Under the pieces are notes generated by a model. It searched no databases. It was not told where the DNA came from and saw nothing but the letters and a program-made list of their open reading frames with translations. From NCBI RefSeq assembly GCF_003330725.1, contig NZ_CP030840.1:868001-932000 (forward strand): DNA of 64,000 nucleotides, read 5' to 3'. This DNA is from Acidisarcina polymorpha. Its GTDB lineage: Bacteria > Acidobacteriota > Terriglobia > Terriglobales > Acidobacteriaceae. This document shows, in pieces, positions 26,914 to 36,024 of this stretch. Every line of letters starts with the position of its first letter. Within the stretch, counting starts at the first letter, position 1. Position numbers and translations under genes: made by a program.

Positions 26914-27481
26914 AGGCACGGACCGGGGATGCAACCGAATTTAGCCGCCAGCGCGGCTAGGCTTCTTCCTCAGAATTCGAGCAGATGGATTGCCTCATCC
27001 TTTTGATGACTTACAGGTGTTCAGTCACAAGCCAGCGTTCCAGATATTCAGGAGAAGCGACCCTTATCAACATCTTGGCGCTTGGAGTTTGCCCCTTCAT
27101 CGTCCAACGCGCGAATCAACTCGCCCATCCTCCTCATCTTGTGGCCAGTGTATGCAGCTGCAGCACAGATTATCGTGACTATCGCAGCCCAAATAAAACG
27201 AAGGATCATCGTCAACTCCGATATAGGACGCGGCTTCCTTTTCGAGCAGCCCTCTCAGGCCGCTTACTGTCTTCGCCGATGAAGCCTATTGTTGCGGAGG
27301 CCGTGCATCATGAGTGCGGGGTGGCCGTGATAGGAGACGGTAACATCGACCTCGGCGCCGGCGTCATCCATAGTACCGCCGGCGCCTCAGAAGGCCTGTC
27401 GATCCGGATGTCACTGGTTCCCGTTCCGCAGGCTGCCCGCACTCGGGAAGTCGAGCTTCCGAAGGAGATACGATCGATCTG
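26914..27481. other. Gene-free stretch after ggt
   Basis: Apart from the hairpin at 26942-26959, no supported feature. A plus-strand frame at 26985-27485 changes character and has no start signal. Confidence 0.35.
26942..26959 (+). terminator. Possible terminator after ggt
   Basis: TAGCCGC / GCGGCTA with a CAGC loop, followed by a pyrimidine-rich run (GGCTTCTTCCTC). It is 29 bases past the ggt stop codon. The stem is short and the T run imperfect. Confidence 0.4.
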
Positions 27482-28078
27482 CTAGTAGGTTTTGGTCGGC
27501 GTGTGAACGTTAACGGCGTGACTGTTCAGCTCTGCAGTGTTCTCGGTATGTGTACTAACCGCTTTTTCGCCTGACGACGCTATATCCTCACCGCCCGCCC
27601 GTTTGAGGGTCTCCTTAGCCCGAGTCACTTCTTCAGAGCTTTCACAATGAACTGAGACCAGAATGCCTCCATCCTTTACACGCCCCTCATAACGCTTCGC
27701 TTCATACTCAGGAATTCCCATTCCAACGAGTGCGCCAACCAGGCCCCCTACTGCGCCGCCGATACCAAGACCGGCGAGTGCGCCCATAATAGGACCCGCG
27801 GCGATGAGCGGACCAACACCAGGTATCGCTAACGCTCCAAGCCCGGCCAGAAGGCCAAGCGTACCACCCACCGTCCCGCCACTCAGCACGCCGGTCGTGG
27901 TGCCCTCTGGCGCCTTCGTGTTTTTCTCGGCCGCGAAATCCTTAGAACCTTGTTTATCGGCCATAAGTACAGAGATGTCGTCCTGGGAGAAGCCCGCCGT
28001 GCGCAGCTGATCTACCGCTGCCTCCGCTGCTGTGTTAGAGGGGAAAATGCCGAATGCCGCTGTGTTTTTGCCTGCCAT
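27482..28078 (-). CDS. General stress protein with YflT-like domain and glycine-zipper
   Basis: A 198-residue protein. Residues 1-50 match the N-terminal domain of heat-induced stress protein YflT/17M (TAAFGIFPSNTAAEAAVDQL, 'GFSQDDISVLM'). A long glycine/alanine-rich hydrophobic region (about residues 65-120) could form a membrane hairpin, and the C-terminal domain ('YEGRVKDGGILVSVHCESSEE') resembles the common partner domain of these proteins. AAGGAG seven bases before the ATG is a strong start signal. It heads a same-strand group with the BON and GlsB genes, a familiar envelope-stress set. The exact biochemical role is unknown. Confidence 0.8.
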   Translation of the reverse strand: MAGKNTAAFGIFPSNTAAEAAVDQLRTAGFSQDDISVLMADKQGSKDFAAEKNTKAPEGTTTGVLSGGTVGGTLGLLAGLGALAIPGVGPLIAAGPIMGALAGLGIGGAVGGLVGALVGMGIPEYEAKRYEGRVKDGGILVSVHCESSEEVTRAKETLKRAGGEDIASSGEKAVSTHTENTAELNSHAVNVHTPTKTY

Positions 28079-28129
28079 GATGATCTCCTTGTAGTTACTT
28101 GTGAGTCGGTTATTGCTAATTGATTGTTA

Positions 28130-28519
28130 CTACTGCTTGATCGTTAGCTCATTCGAGACCTTATCGGCCCCTACGATGTCTGCGGCCTTTTGCCCAATGG
28201 CCTGCTTCTCTGCTTCGGAATGTACTGGACCTTTGAGCGTCGCCGATCCGCCAGCCACGACAATCTTCACATTGTGACTGTACATCGAGAGGGACTTGTC
28301 AGAAACAACGGAACGGCGAATCTTTGCAGCTAACTCGCGGTCCGAGACGTTGTTCTTCTGCTGATCGGCTGTTGCCGATTGATTCTGAGATTTGTTGGTC
28401 CCGGCGTTGTCCGGGGTACCCTGAGTCTGAGCGGTAGCAGCCGGCACCGAACTCAACAAAAGCAGCAGGACGCTTGCCGGAGCGAAAGCAGGTACGAGAC
28501 GTTGCTTCAAAATGAACAT
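28130..28519 (-). CDS. Secreted BON-domain protein
   Basis: A 129-residue protein. The signal peptide (LVPAFAPASVLLLLLSSVPAATAQ) is followed by a glutamine/asparagine-rich linker and one BON domain (DRELAAKIRRSVVSDKSLS, 'VKIVVAGGSATLKGPVHSE', 'IVGADKVSNELTIK'). BON domains bind phospholipid and are typical of osmotic-stress proteins such as OsmY. I start it at ATG 28519, with GAGG just upstream; the TTG four codons earlier overlaps that signal. It belongs to the stress group and lies in the periplasm. Confidence 0.85.
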   Translation of the reverse strand: MFILKQRLVPAFAPASVLLLLLSSVPAATAQTQGTPDNAGTNKSQNQSATADQQKNNVSDRELAAKIRRSVVSDKSLSMYSHNVKIVVAGGSATLKGPVHSEAEKQAIGQKAADIVGADKVSNELTIKQ

Positions 28520-28616
28520 GAAAAACCTCAAGTAGCCCTCAATGCAGCAGGCGCTGCTAGAGAGATGGTTAAGCGCGCGTTTGGGAGAAAGTGAACAGTG
28601 ACTGAAGAAAACAACC

Positions 28617-28865
28617 TCATGCTTTTCGTGTCACCAGGCGAAGCACCAGAGTGAGCAGCACAGCTCCAATCACGGCAACCAAGATTGTGTAGATGAGTCC
28701 GCCCTGCCCGGCAAATCCGAGCGCCTGCATGATGAACCCACCAACCACAGCGCCTACGATGCCAACCACGATATCCAAGATCGGCCCATAGCCGCTGCCT
28801 TTCATGAGCTTACCGGTGAGGAAACCAGCGATCAGCCCGACGATAATCCACCATAAAATAAACAT
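28617..28865 (-). CDS. GlsB/YeaQ/YmgE-family stress membrane protein
   Basis: An 82-residue, three-helix inner-membrane protein: WWIIVGLIAGFLTGKLMKGS, 'LDIVVGIVGAVVGGFIMQAL', 'IYTILVAVIGAVLLTLVLRL'. The 'GkLmkGsGYGpi.DivvGivGAvvGGfi' pattern is diagnostic of the transglycosylase-associated (Tag) family. Members are induced under stress; the molecular function is unknown. It is divergent from the Crp/Fnr gene, and two palindromes lie in the gap between them. Confidence 0.9.
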   Translation of the reverse strand: MFILWWIIVGLIAGFLTGKLMKGSGYGPILDIVVGIVGAVVGGFIMQALGFAGQGGLIYTILVAVIGAVLLTLVLRLVTRKA

Positions 28866-29092
28866 TGGTTATCCTTTGTTGTAAATTTGTAGGAACATTC
28901 ATTCGTTTTCCGACCCTGCTTCTTTTCACAGACCAACCACACCGTAGAGCCTCGAAGTTTTCGTGCTGAAGCTCTCTTTCCGGAGAAGAGAGTTGATCTA
29001 TATGACAGCAACGTACGATCGGCATTGAGTTTGATACCTGCAGCGTTGACACAGTGAATATGTTGCCGGGCGGCACTGAACAGTTGCACCGC

Positions 29093-29112
29093 TATGTCAA
29101 ATATTTGACATA
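29093..29112. promoter_or_regulatory. Perfect 20-bp palindrome, Crp/Fnr-type operator 1
   Basis: TATGTCAAAT / ATTTGACATA is a perfect dyad with TGTCA-N6-TGACA at its core, the half-site spacing used by Crp/Fnr-family regulators. It lies between the stress gene at 28865 and the regulator at 29242, 130 bases before the latter. Confidence 0.7.
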
Positions 29113-29139
29113 GCGACTTGGACGTTTGAAGATGTCGTT

Positions 29140-29157
29140 ATGTCAAATGTTTGACAT
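29140..29157. promoter_or_regulatory. Crp/Fnr-type operator 2
   Basis: ATGTCAAA-TG-TTTGACAT repeats the same TGTCA-N6-TGACA core, with its centre 46 bases from operator 1. It differs from the first only in the central bases. Confidence 0.7.
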
Positions 29158-29241
29158 CTTTTCGCCGTTTACCACATCCAACAGTAATCTGACTTTACGG
29201 TGCACGTCGGGTCGAAAACGATTATGCTCAGCAGGAGATCT

Positions 29242-29943
29242 ATGTCTCGGTCCTCACCCCATCCGAATCGTCTGCTGGCTTCGATCCCCCAGAAGCTCTA
29301 CAAGCATCTGCTTTCGAATTCATCTGAAGTCCAGCTCTCTGCCAGAAGCGTTCTGCATGAATCCAAATCCCGGCCCTCACACGCCTTTTTTCTGACATCC
29401 GGTCTGGCATCAATCCTCGCGGTTACGACCGTAGGCCTGGCAGCAGAGGTTGGGGTTGTTGGTCGAGAGGGTTTCATTGGGAGCTTCCACCTGCTCGGTC
29501 CAGTGGACGCGCCTACACACTGCCGAATGCAGCTCGCTGGTGCGGCGGTGCGCGTTCCCTTTGACGACCTTCAGCAGGTTTTTGACGAGGACGAGAAGTT
29601 CCACAGCCGCATTCTGGAGTATGTTCAGGCGCAGGCTCACGCCTTGAGCCAGTTGGCTGGATGCCATCGTATCCACGAGGCATTGGAGCGACTTACCCGC
29701 TGGCTCCTCACCGCGCAAGATCTGACGGAATCGGCCACCATCGATATCACTCAGGAGGTCCTAAGCGAACTCCTAGGCACGAAGCGCGTGACCATCGCAG
29801 CGGCAGCAGGAAGGCTACAGCGAGAAAAACTGATCGAATATCGTCGCGGTCATATCCGCATCCTCAATCGAAAAAAGCTGGAAGCGCTCGCATGTGATTG
29901 TTACTCAACCATTCGGGAGATCCACCTTGGGCTCTATCGATAA
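29242..29943 (+). CDS. Crp/Fnr-family transcriptional regulator
   Basis: A 233-residue protein. The N-terminal cyclic-nucleotide-binding-like domain (about 1-135) includes 'HAFFLTSGLASILAVTTVG', 'EVGVVGREGFIGSFHLLG' and a dimerisation helix. The C-terminal winged helix-turn-helix (about 145-220) has 'TQEVLSELLGTKRVTIAAAA' and 'LQREKLIEYRRGHIRILN'. The cAMP-contact Arg/Glu pair is not evident, so the ligand is unknown. AGGAG at 29233-29237 supports ATG 29242; ATG 29224 in frame is possible. Two matching palindromes lie upstream, so autoregulation and control of the divergent stress genes are likely. Confidence 0.85.
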   Translation: MSRSSPHPNRLLASIPQKLYKHLLSNSSEVQLSARSVLHESKSRPSHAFFLTSGLASILAVTTVGLAAEVGVVGREGFIGSFHLLGPVDAPTHCRMQLAGAAVRVPFDDLQQVFDEDEKFHSRILEYVQAQAHALSQLAGCHRIHEALERLTRWLLTAQDLTESATIDITQEVLSELLGTKRVTIAAAAGRLQREKLIEYRRGHIRILNRKKLEALACDCYSTIREIHLGLYR

Positions 29944-31092
29944 GGCAACGAACACAACTCCCCTCATTCACAGGAACAAATGAAAGGATGAGCTTGTCCA
30001 GGCCGAGGCATTTTCCCGTGAGCTATATAGAAGGCGAGGGGCGGCAACAACGAACACTTTTCTCCTTTTGAAGCTCTATACCTAGCCCATCTCTACCCCT
30101 GTCTGCGGTTCGTCACATACCTCGCGGCGTGCAAACGCTAAACTCGGGGCCGAGCAGTTCGATACTCCTTTCTCGTGGGAACCATTCATTCCTTGCTTCA
30201 TGCTGTTTATCCGCGATTTGCATCGGCGATTTCTGAAATGCGCCGCCGGACTTTAAACCTGAGTTCGCGAAGAAACACAGCGTTCGCAAGCCACAAGCGT
30301 AAAGACGGCCAGATTACGGAGCAACCTCCTTCCGTTCCGGCAGTTATTCCCGACAGTTGAGGTTACGGCGCCGAGACGACTTTACGAAAGAGCTCTATTC
30401 ATATAGCCAAAGCCTAGCTGATGACTTCAGAAATCGCGGCTACTCCGACCTCAGCTCGGCAGATATTCACAAACGATCGCCTTCTCCTTCCCTGTAAAGG
30501 TCCAGAAGAAACTTTGTAAGTGCCGCAGCGGGCAATTCATTCTCCTTGTGCGCTACTTCAGCATTTCTGCGACTTCTGATTCCAAGGCAAATGGTGATTT
30601 TAGAGACAATCGAAGTCGAGGGGGCAATTATCTTTATTTGCCAGACGCGGGATACCAAGTACGCTGGGCCGGTGTTCGTTACCGTAGATCGGGCAAGATC
30701 GAAAGTGTTTGTGGCTTGCCGAGTGAGGTGCAATCTGCACCTAACACCTTGTGGACACGGATACTAAATAACTTGTAACTAATTAGTTATGTAGTGACCT
30801 TGGTAACATTCCTAATCGATCGGTAGTTTACAAACCTTTTTCATGGGTCGAAGATCCTTTTGAATCTCACACTGGTGCGATGATTCGCGATACAGGGCCC
30901 GAAATGAATTGTCATTCCAGTGTGCGACTCTGTTCAGAGGATCCTCGTTCGGGGGTATTTGATTCACGCTTATCTCTCGAAGGTAAATATAAAATTCAGC
31001 TCTTAGGCGGCTGCTGCGTATCCTTATCCTCCGATTCTGTTCAATGCGTAGCCTACAAACCCGAGACGGATCTAAATCGGAGGAAATTACGT
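29944..31092. other. Long gene-free stretch and leader of the collagen-like gene
   Basis: About 1.1 kb with short frames on both strands (30467-30733 minus, 30546-30778 plus) that match no family I recognise. The last part is the promoter and leader of the next gene, ending in GGAGG. It could include decayed genes. Confidence 0.35.
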
Positions 31093-32673
31093 ATGACCCA
31101 CCAATTCACGTCAATAATACCCCTGAAGGGTATTGGCGCTCTCACCTCTGTGGCCGGCTTTCTTCTACTGTTAAGCTGTCCTACGCGGGCCTCTGCATGG
31201 TGTCCCGAAGTTATCACTTCGGCTGAGCCTAGCTATAAGACCAACCCGCCGGAGCTGACCCTCGTGGGAACCAACTTCGGCACTGGTATACCGGATGTCA
31301 AGATAGATGGTCTATCGGCGGTGGTAGTTTCTCATACGAACACTCGCGTGGTAGTCAAAATTCCCGCAAGTGTTTATGAGGTGCCCGGAAGCTACGACTT
31401 GCTGCTCACTCGGATTGCTAGTCAATGCCAGGCTGCGACAACATTTGAGGTCGCGATTGGTGCGATTGGACCGCAAGGTCCTGCAGGTCCAATGGGGCTG
31501 CCTGGAGTCGCAGGTCCTAAAGGTGCTACTGGCAACGCGGGTCCCGCAGGTCCAATCGGACTGACCGGAGTCGCAGGTCCCAAAGGCGCTACCGGCACCG
31601 CGGGTCCTGCAGGTCCAATCGGACTGACTGGGGTCGCGGGCGCCAAAGGTGCTACTGGCAACGCGGGTCCTGCAGGTCCAATGGGACTGACTGGGGTCGC
31701 AGGTGCCAAGGGTGATACTGGCAGCGCGGGTCCCGCAGGCCCAATAGGTCTCACGGGTGCCGCAGGTGCTAAAGGCGCTACTGGCGGGACTGGTCCCGCT
31801 GGTGCAGCTGGGCCGATTGGCCCCGCCGGTGCAACGGGTCCAATGGGTCTGATGGGTGTCGCGGGTGCTAAAGGCGCTACTGGCGGCATAGGTCCCGCAG
31901 GTTCAACAGGCCCCATTGGTCCAACGGGTTTGACTGGTGCCACGGGTAATGCGGGACCAGCAGGCCCAACAGGTCTGAAGGGCGCTACAGGTTCAACAGG
32001 CCCCATCGGTCCAACGGGTTTGACTGGTGCCACGGGTAATGCCGGTCCAGCAGGACCAATGGGTCTAACCGGCGCCACTGGTTCGGCGGGCCCCATCGGT
32101 CCAACGGGTCCGGCCGGCGCCACTGGTCCAATCGGTCTGACAGGTACCAGTGGTCCAGCAGGTCCAACTGGTCTGACGGGCACCGCAGGTACTGCGGGTC
32201 CAGCAGGTCCAACGGGTCCAGCAGGTCCAGCCGGTGCCGCAGGCGGCCTTGTAGACTTCGCCGACTTTTATGCATTGATGCCGAGCGATAACGCCGCGAC
32301 TGTTGGGCCCGCTGCGGATGTATCTTTCCCGGAGAATGGACCGGCCATGGCAGGCACGAACATCACGAGCAACGGTTCCACGGTGTTCACCCTCGGTGCT
32401 ATTGGTATCTATGAGGTCCAATTCCAAGTGAGTGTGAACGAAGCGGGACAACTCGAATTGACCCTCAACGGCAATGCGCTTGCCTACACTGTCGTTGGAC
32501 GAGCAAGTGGCACCAGCCAACTCGTTGAAATGGCCCTGGTGCAAACCACAGACGTCGCTTCAACTCTCACGGTTCGTAATCCAGCAGGAAACTCCACCGC
32601 ATTAACAATTACGCCATTAGCGGGCGGTACTAGTCCCGTCTCCGCACACTTGGTCATCACTCGACTGCAGTAG
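31093..32673 (+). CDS. Secreted collagen-like protein with IPT/TIG and BclA-type C-terminal domain
   Basis: A 526-residue protein. GGAGG nine bases upstream fixes ATG 31093. Residues 1-35 are a signal peptide. Residues about 38-120 form an IPT/TIG-like domain ([20 protein letters not shown], '[22 protein letters not shown]'). Residues 123-385 are nearly unbroken Gly-X-Y triplets, rich in [15 protein letters not shown] and GPTG, which should form a collagen triple helix. The C-terminal 140 residues are a beta sandwich ([20 protein letters not shown], '[20 protein letters not shown]') like the BclA C-terminal, TNF/C1q-like trimerisation head. It is probably a surface stalk with a sugar- or cell-binding head. 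Lys stands in several Y positions (PKG, AKG), and Thr replaces hydroxyproline. Stand-alone, no sortase motif. Confidence 0.88.
   Translation: MTHQFTSIIPLKGIGALTSVAGFLLLLSCPTRASAWCPEVITSAEPSYKTNPPELTLVGTNFGTGIPDVKIDGLSAVVVSHTNTRVVVKIPASVYEVPGSYDLLLTRIASQCQAATTFEVAIGAIGPQGPAGPMGLPGVAGPKGATGNAGPAGPIGLTGVAGPKGATGTAGPAGPIGLTGVAGAKGATGNAGPAGPMGLTGVAGAKGDTGSAGPAGPIGLTGAAGAKGATGGTGPAGAAGPIGPAGATGPMGLMGVAGAKGATGGIGPAGSTGPIGPTGLTGATGNAGPAGPTGLKGATGSTGPIGPTGLTGATGNAGPAGPMGLTGATGSAGPIGPTGPAGATGPIGLTGTSGPAGPTGLTGTAGTAGPAGPTGPAGPAGAAGGLVDFADFYALMPSDNAATVGPAADVSFPENGPAMAGTNITSNGSTVFTLGAIGIYEVQFQVSVNEAGQLELTLNGNALAYTVVGRASGTSQLVEMALVQTTDVASTLTVRNPAGNSTALTITPLAGGTSPVSAHLVITRLQ
31459..32247 (+). repeat. Gly-X-Y coding tandem repeats (about 63-bp unit)
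   Basis: The collagen part consists of imperfect 21-residue units such as [19 protein letters not shown] followed by NA or TA. This gives a 63-base period that degrades to 27-45-base units towards the 3' end. The repeat should change length by slippage or recombination. Confidence 0.8.
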
Positions 32674-32680
32674 AGGATAG

Positions 32681-32707
32681 CCACGGTCGCAGCATTTGTG
32701 ACCGTGG
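32681..32707 (+). terminator. Hairpin after the collagen-like gene
   Basis: CCACGGTC / GACCGTGG, an eight-base perfect stem with an eleven-base loop, eight bases past the stop codon and followed by GTTTCTCTT. It fits an intrinsic terminator. Confidence 0.55.
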
Positions 32708-33038
32708 GTTTCTCTTATGTGCTGGGTACGATGGATAGTTCCTAGAGATGCGACATCGACTTAGGCTGGAAGATATAGACAACCACTCTTAATCCTTTCA
32801 TTTGGGCCCCGGTGCTAACGTAAAGTCTGATCGGGCAATGATGTCGCTCAAAGAGCATCTGGCCCTTAGGTTAGATCGCTTCATTCAGTCAGATGGCTCA
32901 GGAAGCCAGACGGCAACTGCTCCCGGTCGAGCACATGCGCGAGCAGTTTCCCCTGATTGAGGTGTCACCCTCCAGCTCCTGATGCGAACCGGTAAGGAAG
33001 CCGCGTAAGACTCATGAGAGCTGCTAGAACGCTCTCAT
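32708..33038. other. Intergenic stretch between converging genes
   Basis: No open frame or motif of interest was seen. Confidence 0.35.
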
Positions 33039-33728
33039 TCAATATTTCTGGTGATTAACCTCAATATTGATTGAAACTGCGACAGGTTTTCCTAAGAGCT
33101 TCGCCGGTACAAAGTTATATTGCTGAACAGCCTTAATAGCATTTGCATCAAAGTCAGGCGCCAGCGGCTTTACGATATGAACTTCTTTAGGTATGCCGCT
33201 CGCATCCAATACCAAGCCTACGATGCACATTCCTTCAAACATCCCTTCAGTGTGGCGGCCTTCCGGAAATTGCGGATCGACTGATTTGATCACGGTTGGA
33301 GCGCTTACTCCGTTGCCAATTTTATAAACAGCAGGAGATGTCTCCGGCGAAGCCGCTCGTTGTGTGACCGGCTCGATGGCTACGGCCAGTGCCGCCCCCC
33401 ACGCTGTTATAGCTCCCATGAAGATCATCGTCGCAGCTGTGAGGCCGTACGTCGCCCAAGGACTGAAGTTCCATGTTTTCGTTTTCACCACCATGACTCG
33501 CTTCTCCAAAATGTCAGCATCGAAAATTCCGATGACGTGTGAGGTCATAGCTCGCGAGTTTGTGCAAATCATCGTCGCGAGCCGCAGTAAAGACTCTGTG
33601 TAATCGAAAGGGGTGACAAGTCTTTTCGTGGCCAAGCTGTCACATACCATCTCGCGGATTTGTGCTATCCGTCTAAGAGGCCTTACTAGCCAAACAAAGC
33701 GATTGCATATAAAAAGGACGACGGTCAA
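33039..33728 (-). CDS. Truncated M56 (BlaR1-like) peptidase with TonB C-terminal domain
   Basis: The protein begins inside an M56 membrane peptidase: FVWLVRPLRRIAQIREMVCDSLATKRLV, then 'YTESLLRLATMI', corresponds to the segment after the zinc-binding HExxH ('l...p..W......iarEmaCDe.a'). The HExxH itself and the first membrane helices are missing upstream, and the DNA there is not recognisable. A membrane segment (ATYGLTAATMIFMGAITAWG) is followed by a periplasmic TonB_C domain ('APTVIKSVDPQFPEGRH', 'ASGIPKEVHIVKPLAPDFD', 'AIKAVQQYNFVPAKLLGK'). Full-length relatives sense or process envelope signals, often beside a BlaI repressor; none is present here. It is probably an N-terminally deleted pseudogene, though the TonB_C part is intact. 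Confidence 0.6.
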   Translation of the reverse strand: MTVVLFICNRFVWLVRPLRRIAQIREMVCDSLATKRLVTPFDYTESLLRLATMICTNSRAMTSHVIGIFDADILEKRVMVVKTKTWNFSPWATYGLTAATMIFMGAITAWGAALAVAIEPVTQRAASPETSPAVYKIGNGVSAPTVIKSVDPQFPEGRHTEGMFEGMCIVGLVLDASGIPKEVHIVKPLAPDFDANAIKAVQQYNFVPAKLLGKPVAVSINIEVNHQKY

Positions 33729-34314
33729 AGGTTCACCGAGATGCCGCGCCAGCTATCTGGATCCACGTCTTCTAACGTCTCAATAAAGTCTCACCTGGGC
33801 CCGTAGAAGTCTTCGGCGTTCTACTGACGTTCACCATGAAAACTCTCGACAAAACGATGAACAGCTAAAAACCCGAATTACCCTTGCCGTGATCCGGGAA
33901 GGCGTCGGGTGGGACGGGTCAAGGTGGAAGGATTCGCGCCAAAATGTGCATCGCACCCCAGGTGCTTGTGCCCCGTGAGGACCTGACGAAGCCGATCGCA
34001 TGCGGGCGACCCGTTACAACCCGGGTTCCAAGAAAACCTTCATTTCCAAAGACGAGTACGCGCGGGTGACGAGCGTCGATGGTTCCGACAACCGGCTCAC
34101 CGTCGCGTGTCGATTTCGTTGCGATAGGGATAAGCATTTTCCTTGATGCGTGTCGCGAAGATGTACGGGTCGTCTATTTTGATTGACCAGAAGGGGTCCG
34201 TGTATGCAGAATGGGTGCGCCGTGCGGGACGACGCGGTAGCTGGCGCTAAACAGCCTGTGGGAATGGGATTAACTCCATCCTACGTCTAACTCGGTGCGA
34301 TTGGGAGAAGTGAC
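33729..34314. other. Gene-poor stretch with a possible relaxase relic
   Basis: No intact gene. The only recognisable piece is the short relic at 34000-34105. Confidence 0.35.
34000..34105 (+). pseudogene. Possible relic of a TrwC/MobF-type relaxase-helicase
   Basis: The frame reads TRYNPGSKKTFISKDEYARV followed by TSVDGSDNRLTV. It resembles the 'd.irY..GSk..gi.kgeYarV..vd...n.LtV' segment of MobF conjugative relaxases. Only about 35 residues are seen and the frame is lost on both sides, so the call is tentative. Confidence 0.3.
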
Positions 34315-35409
34315 ATGAAGACTCTGAGATATAAGTTTAGTGGAACGGTGGCCGCCCTGGCGTTGTCGTGCTTTTCCTGCGACGCCCGCGCCGACTTCAC
34401 CTACACCGAAACAACCCAAATTACCGGCGGTTCGATGCTAGGCATGATGAAGATGGCCGGAACTTTGAGCAAACAGGCTCGTCAGGCGACCGATCCGGTC
34501 AGCGTGACAGTCGTCGTTCAGGGTAATCGGATGGCACGCATTGATCCAGAAAGAACGGAGATTATCGATTTGGATGCTGAGACCATAACGACTATTGATA
34601 CCTCGAAGCGCAGATACATGGTGATGACTTTCGAGCAGCTGAAGCGGCAATTGGAAGAGGCCATGACGAAAACGAAGGATCAACAACAAAAGGCTGCTTC
34701 CTCGCCACCACCGACCTCCGACACTCAGGTCAGCTTCCGAGTGAATGTCCGCAACACGGGCGCTACGAAGGATGTTGTGGGTGTACGCTCTAACGAATCA
34801 ATTCTTACGCTGGCGATGGACGCGACCGACAAGACCTCAGGACAGACAGGTTCGCTGGCGATCACTAACGACATGTGGTTAGCCCCGGAGATCCCCGGCT
34901 ATGGCGAGGTGCGCGACTTTTACGCCCGTTACGCGGTCAAAATGGGCACCGTTTTCAACGAAACTCTCAATCCGGCGATGATGGCGCAATATAGCGGGGC
35001 GGGACAAGGACTACTGGAGATGGGCAAAGAAATGTCGAAGTTGAAGGGAACCCCGGTGCTTCAAGTGATGCGCATGGGAATGACAACAGATGGGAAGCCG
35101 CTGCCGGCAGCGTCTGAGGCTCCTCTGCCGCAATCAGACACTACGGCGATGCCCACGGCGGCAGATGTCGCAAAGCAATCCGCGTCGTCGGCGATCGCAA
35201 GCTCGCTGGGATTGGGAGGATTCGGTGGTTTTGGTCACAAAAAGAAGGCCGATCCGCCGCCCTCAGCCGCCTCCGACGATACAGCCGCAGCTCAGACGGC
35301 TTCGGTATTGGTGGAGTCTAGTACGCAGCTGTCCAGCTTTTCTGGGACGGCTGCGCCATCCAGCTTCCTCATACCCCCCGGCTTCAAACAAGAGGAATAT
35401 AAGAAGTGA
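34315..35409 (+). CDS. Conserved secreted protein of unknown function, 364 aa
   Basis: A signal peptide (KFSGTVAALALSCFSCDARA) precedes a beta-rich domain (about residues 27-230) with 'FTYTETTQITGGSMLGMMK', 'VQGNRMARIDPERTEIIDLD' and 'TIDTSKRRYMVMTFEQLK'. This layout resembles DUF4412-like lipid- or ligand-binding periplasmic proteins ('kg.r.R.d.....iiDl....i..id...ktY.vm'). A low-complexity, alanine/serine/proline-rich region with a glycine patch (GLGGFGGFGHKKK) and a C-terminal 'PSSFLIPPGFKQEEYKK' follow. The final 'ipaGykkve' motif is shared with such proteins. Monocistronic; probably periplasmic or outer-membrane-attached. Confidence 0.7.
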   Translation: MKTLRYKFSGTVAALALSCFSCDARADFTYTETTQITGGSMLGMMKMAGTLSKQARQATDPVSVTVVVQGNRMARIDPERTEIIDLDAETITTIDTSKRRYMVMTFEQLKRQLEEAMTKTKDQQQKAASSPPPTSDTQVSFRVNVRNTGATKDVVGVRSNESILTLAMDATDKTSGQTGSLAITNDMWLAPEIPGYGEVRDFYARYAVKMGTVFNETLNPAMMAQYSGAGQGLLEMGKEMSKLKGTPVLQVMRMGMTTDGKPLPAASEAPLPQSDTTAMPTAADVAKQSASSAIASSLGLGGFGGFGHKKKADPPPSAASDDTAAAQTASVLVESSTQLSSFSGTAAPSSFLIPPGFKQEEYKK

Positions 35410-36024
35410 TAGTGGCAGCTCAGGCGAAATCCTGATCAACTTTCACGCCCCCTAGCCGAATCTCGACGTGTATTCGCGTTCCACCCAACGCAGACACGGC
35501 TACTCCGACTACCGCAACCTAAGGTTTCCATCGGAATTCGGATGGTAAAGCACCTTCGAATAAGACTCCAGCCAAAATAAGACCGATGTGAGGGCCGCGG
35601 CCGCTACGATCAAGGGGCTCGAAGTAATGCGTATCATCCGGCGAAGGGATTGCCTCAACAGGCTGTCTGGCATATTCGCTGTCTCAACCTGATGGAGCGG
35701 GCAACGAGTGAGCCCGCACCGAGTGACTGCGACCTGTGGAGTTAGCAACAGTGCCGCCGCCGATTAGAAGGCTCATTTTAGCGTTGATGCCGCCGGGAAC
35801 ATCCGCCTGTGATTCCTGTTGACGCGGGCGGGGCGCGAATGGCATTCTTCTGCTGACTCGCCTGGGTGACGACTAACTTGTGTTAGTCAATCAATTATTG
35901 GATTGTTCCTCGATTTGCTTGCCCGCGGTCGGCAACTTCCACCTTCTTGGAAAATCATTGACGGAGAGCGGAATGTTGCGCTTTCCGCAGGATTCGGGCC
36001 TGTTTTAAGTTCGAGGAGCGTCTC
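35410..36024. other. Intergenic stretch upstream of the giant secreted protein
   Basis: It contains a dyad GACTAAC-TTGT-GTTAGTC at 35871-35888, about 140 bases before the next start, which could be an operator. A minus-strand frame (about 35509-35673) would encode a 54-residue peptide with one membrane helix (SPLIVAAAALTSVLFWLES); it has no clear start signal. No other feature was seen. Confidence 0.35.

Noticed and set aside
26985-27485. Plus-strand frame of 166 aa after ggt
   Set aside because: No ribosome binding site, changing composition, no recognised motif.
31422-32183. Long minus-strand frame (253 aa, proline-rich) opposite the collagen repeats
   Set aside because: It is the mirror of the Gly-X-Y repeat; periodic GC-rich codons keep the opposite frame open. 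No start signal.
31459-32247. Regular repeats considered as a CRISPR array
   Set aside because: Repeats are contiguous coding triplets without spacers, in frame in a collagen-like gene.
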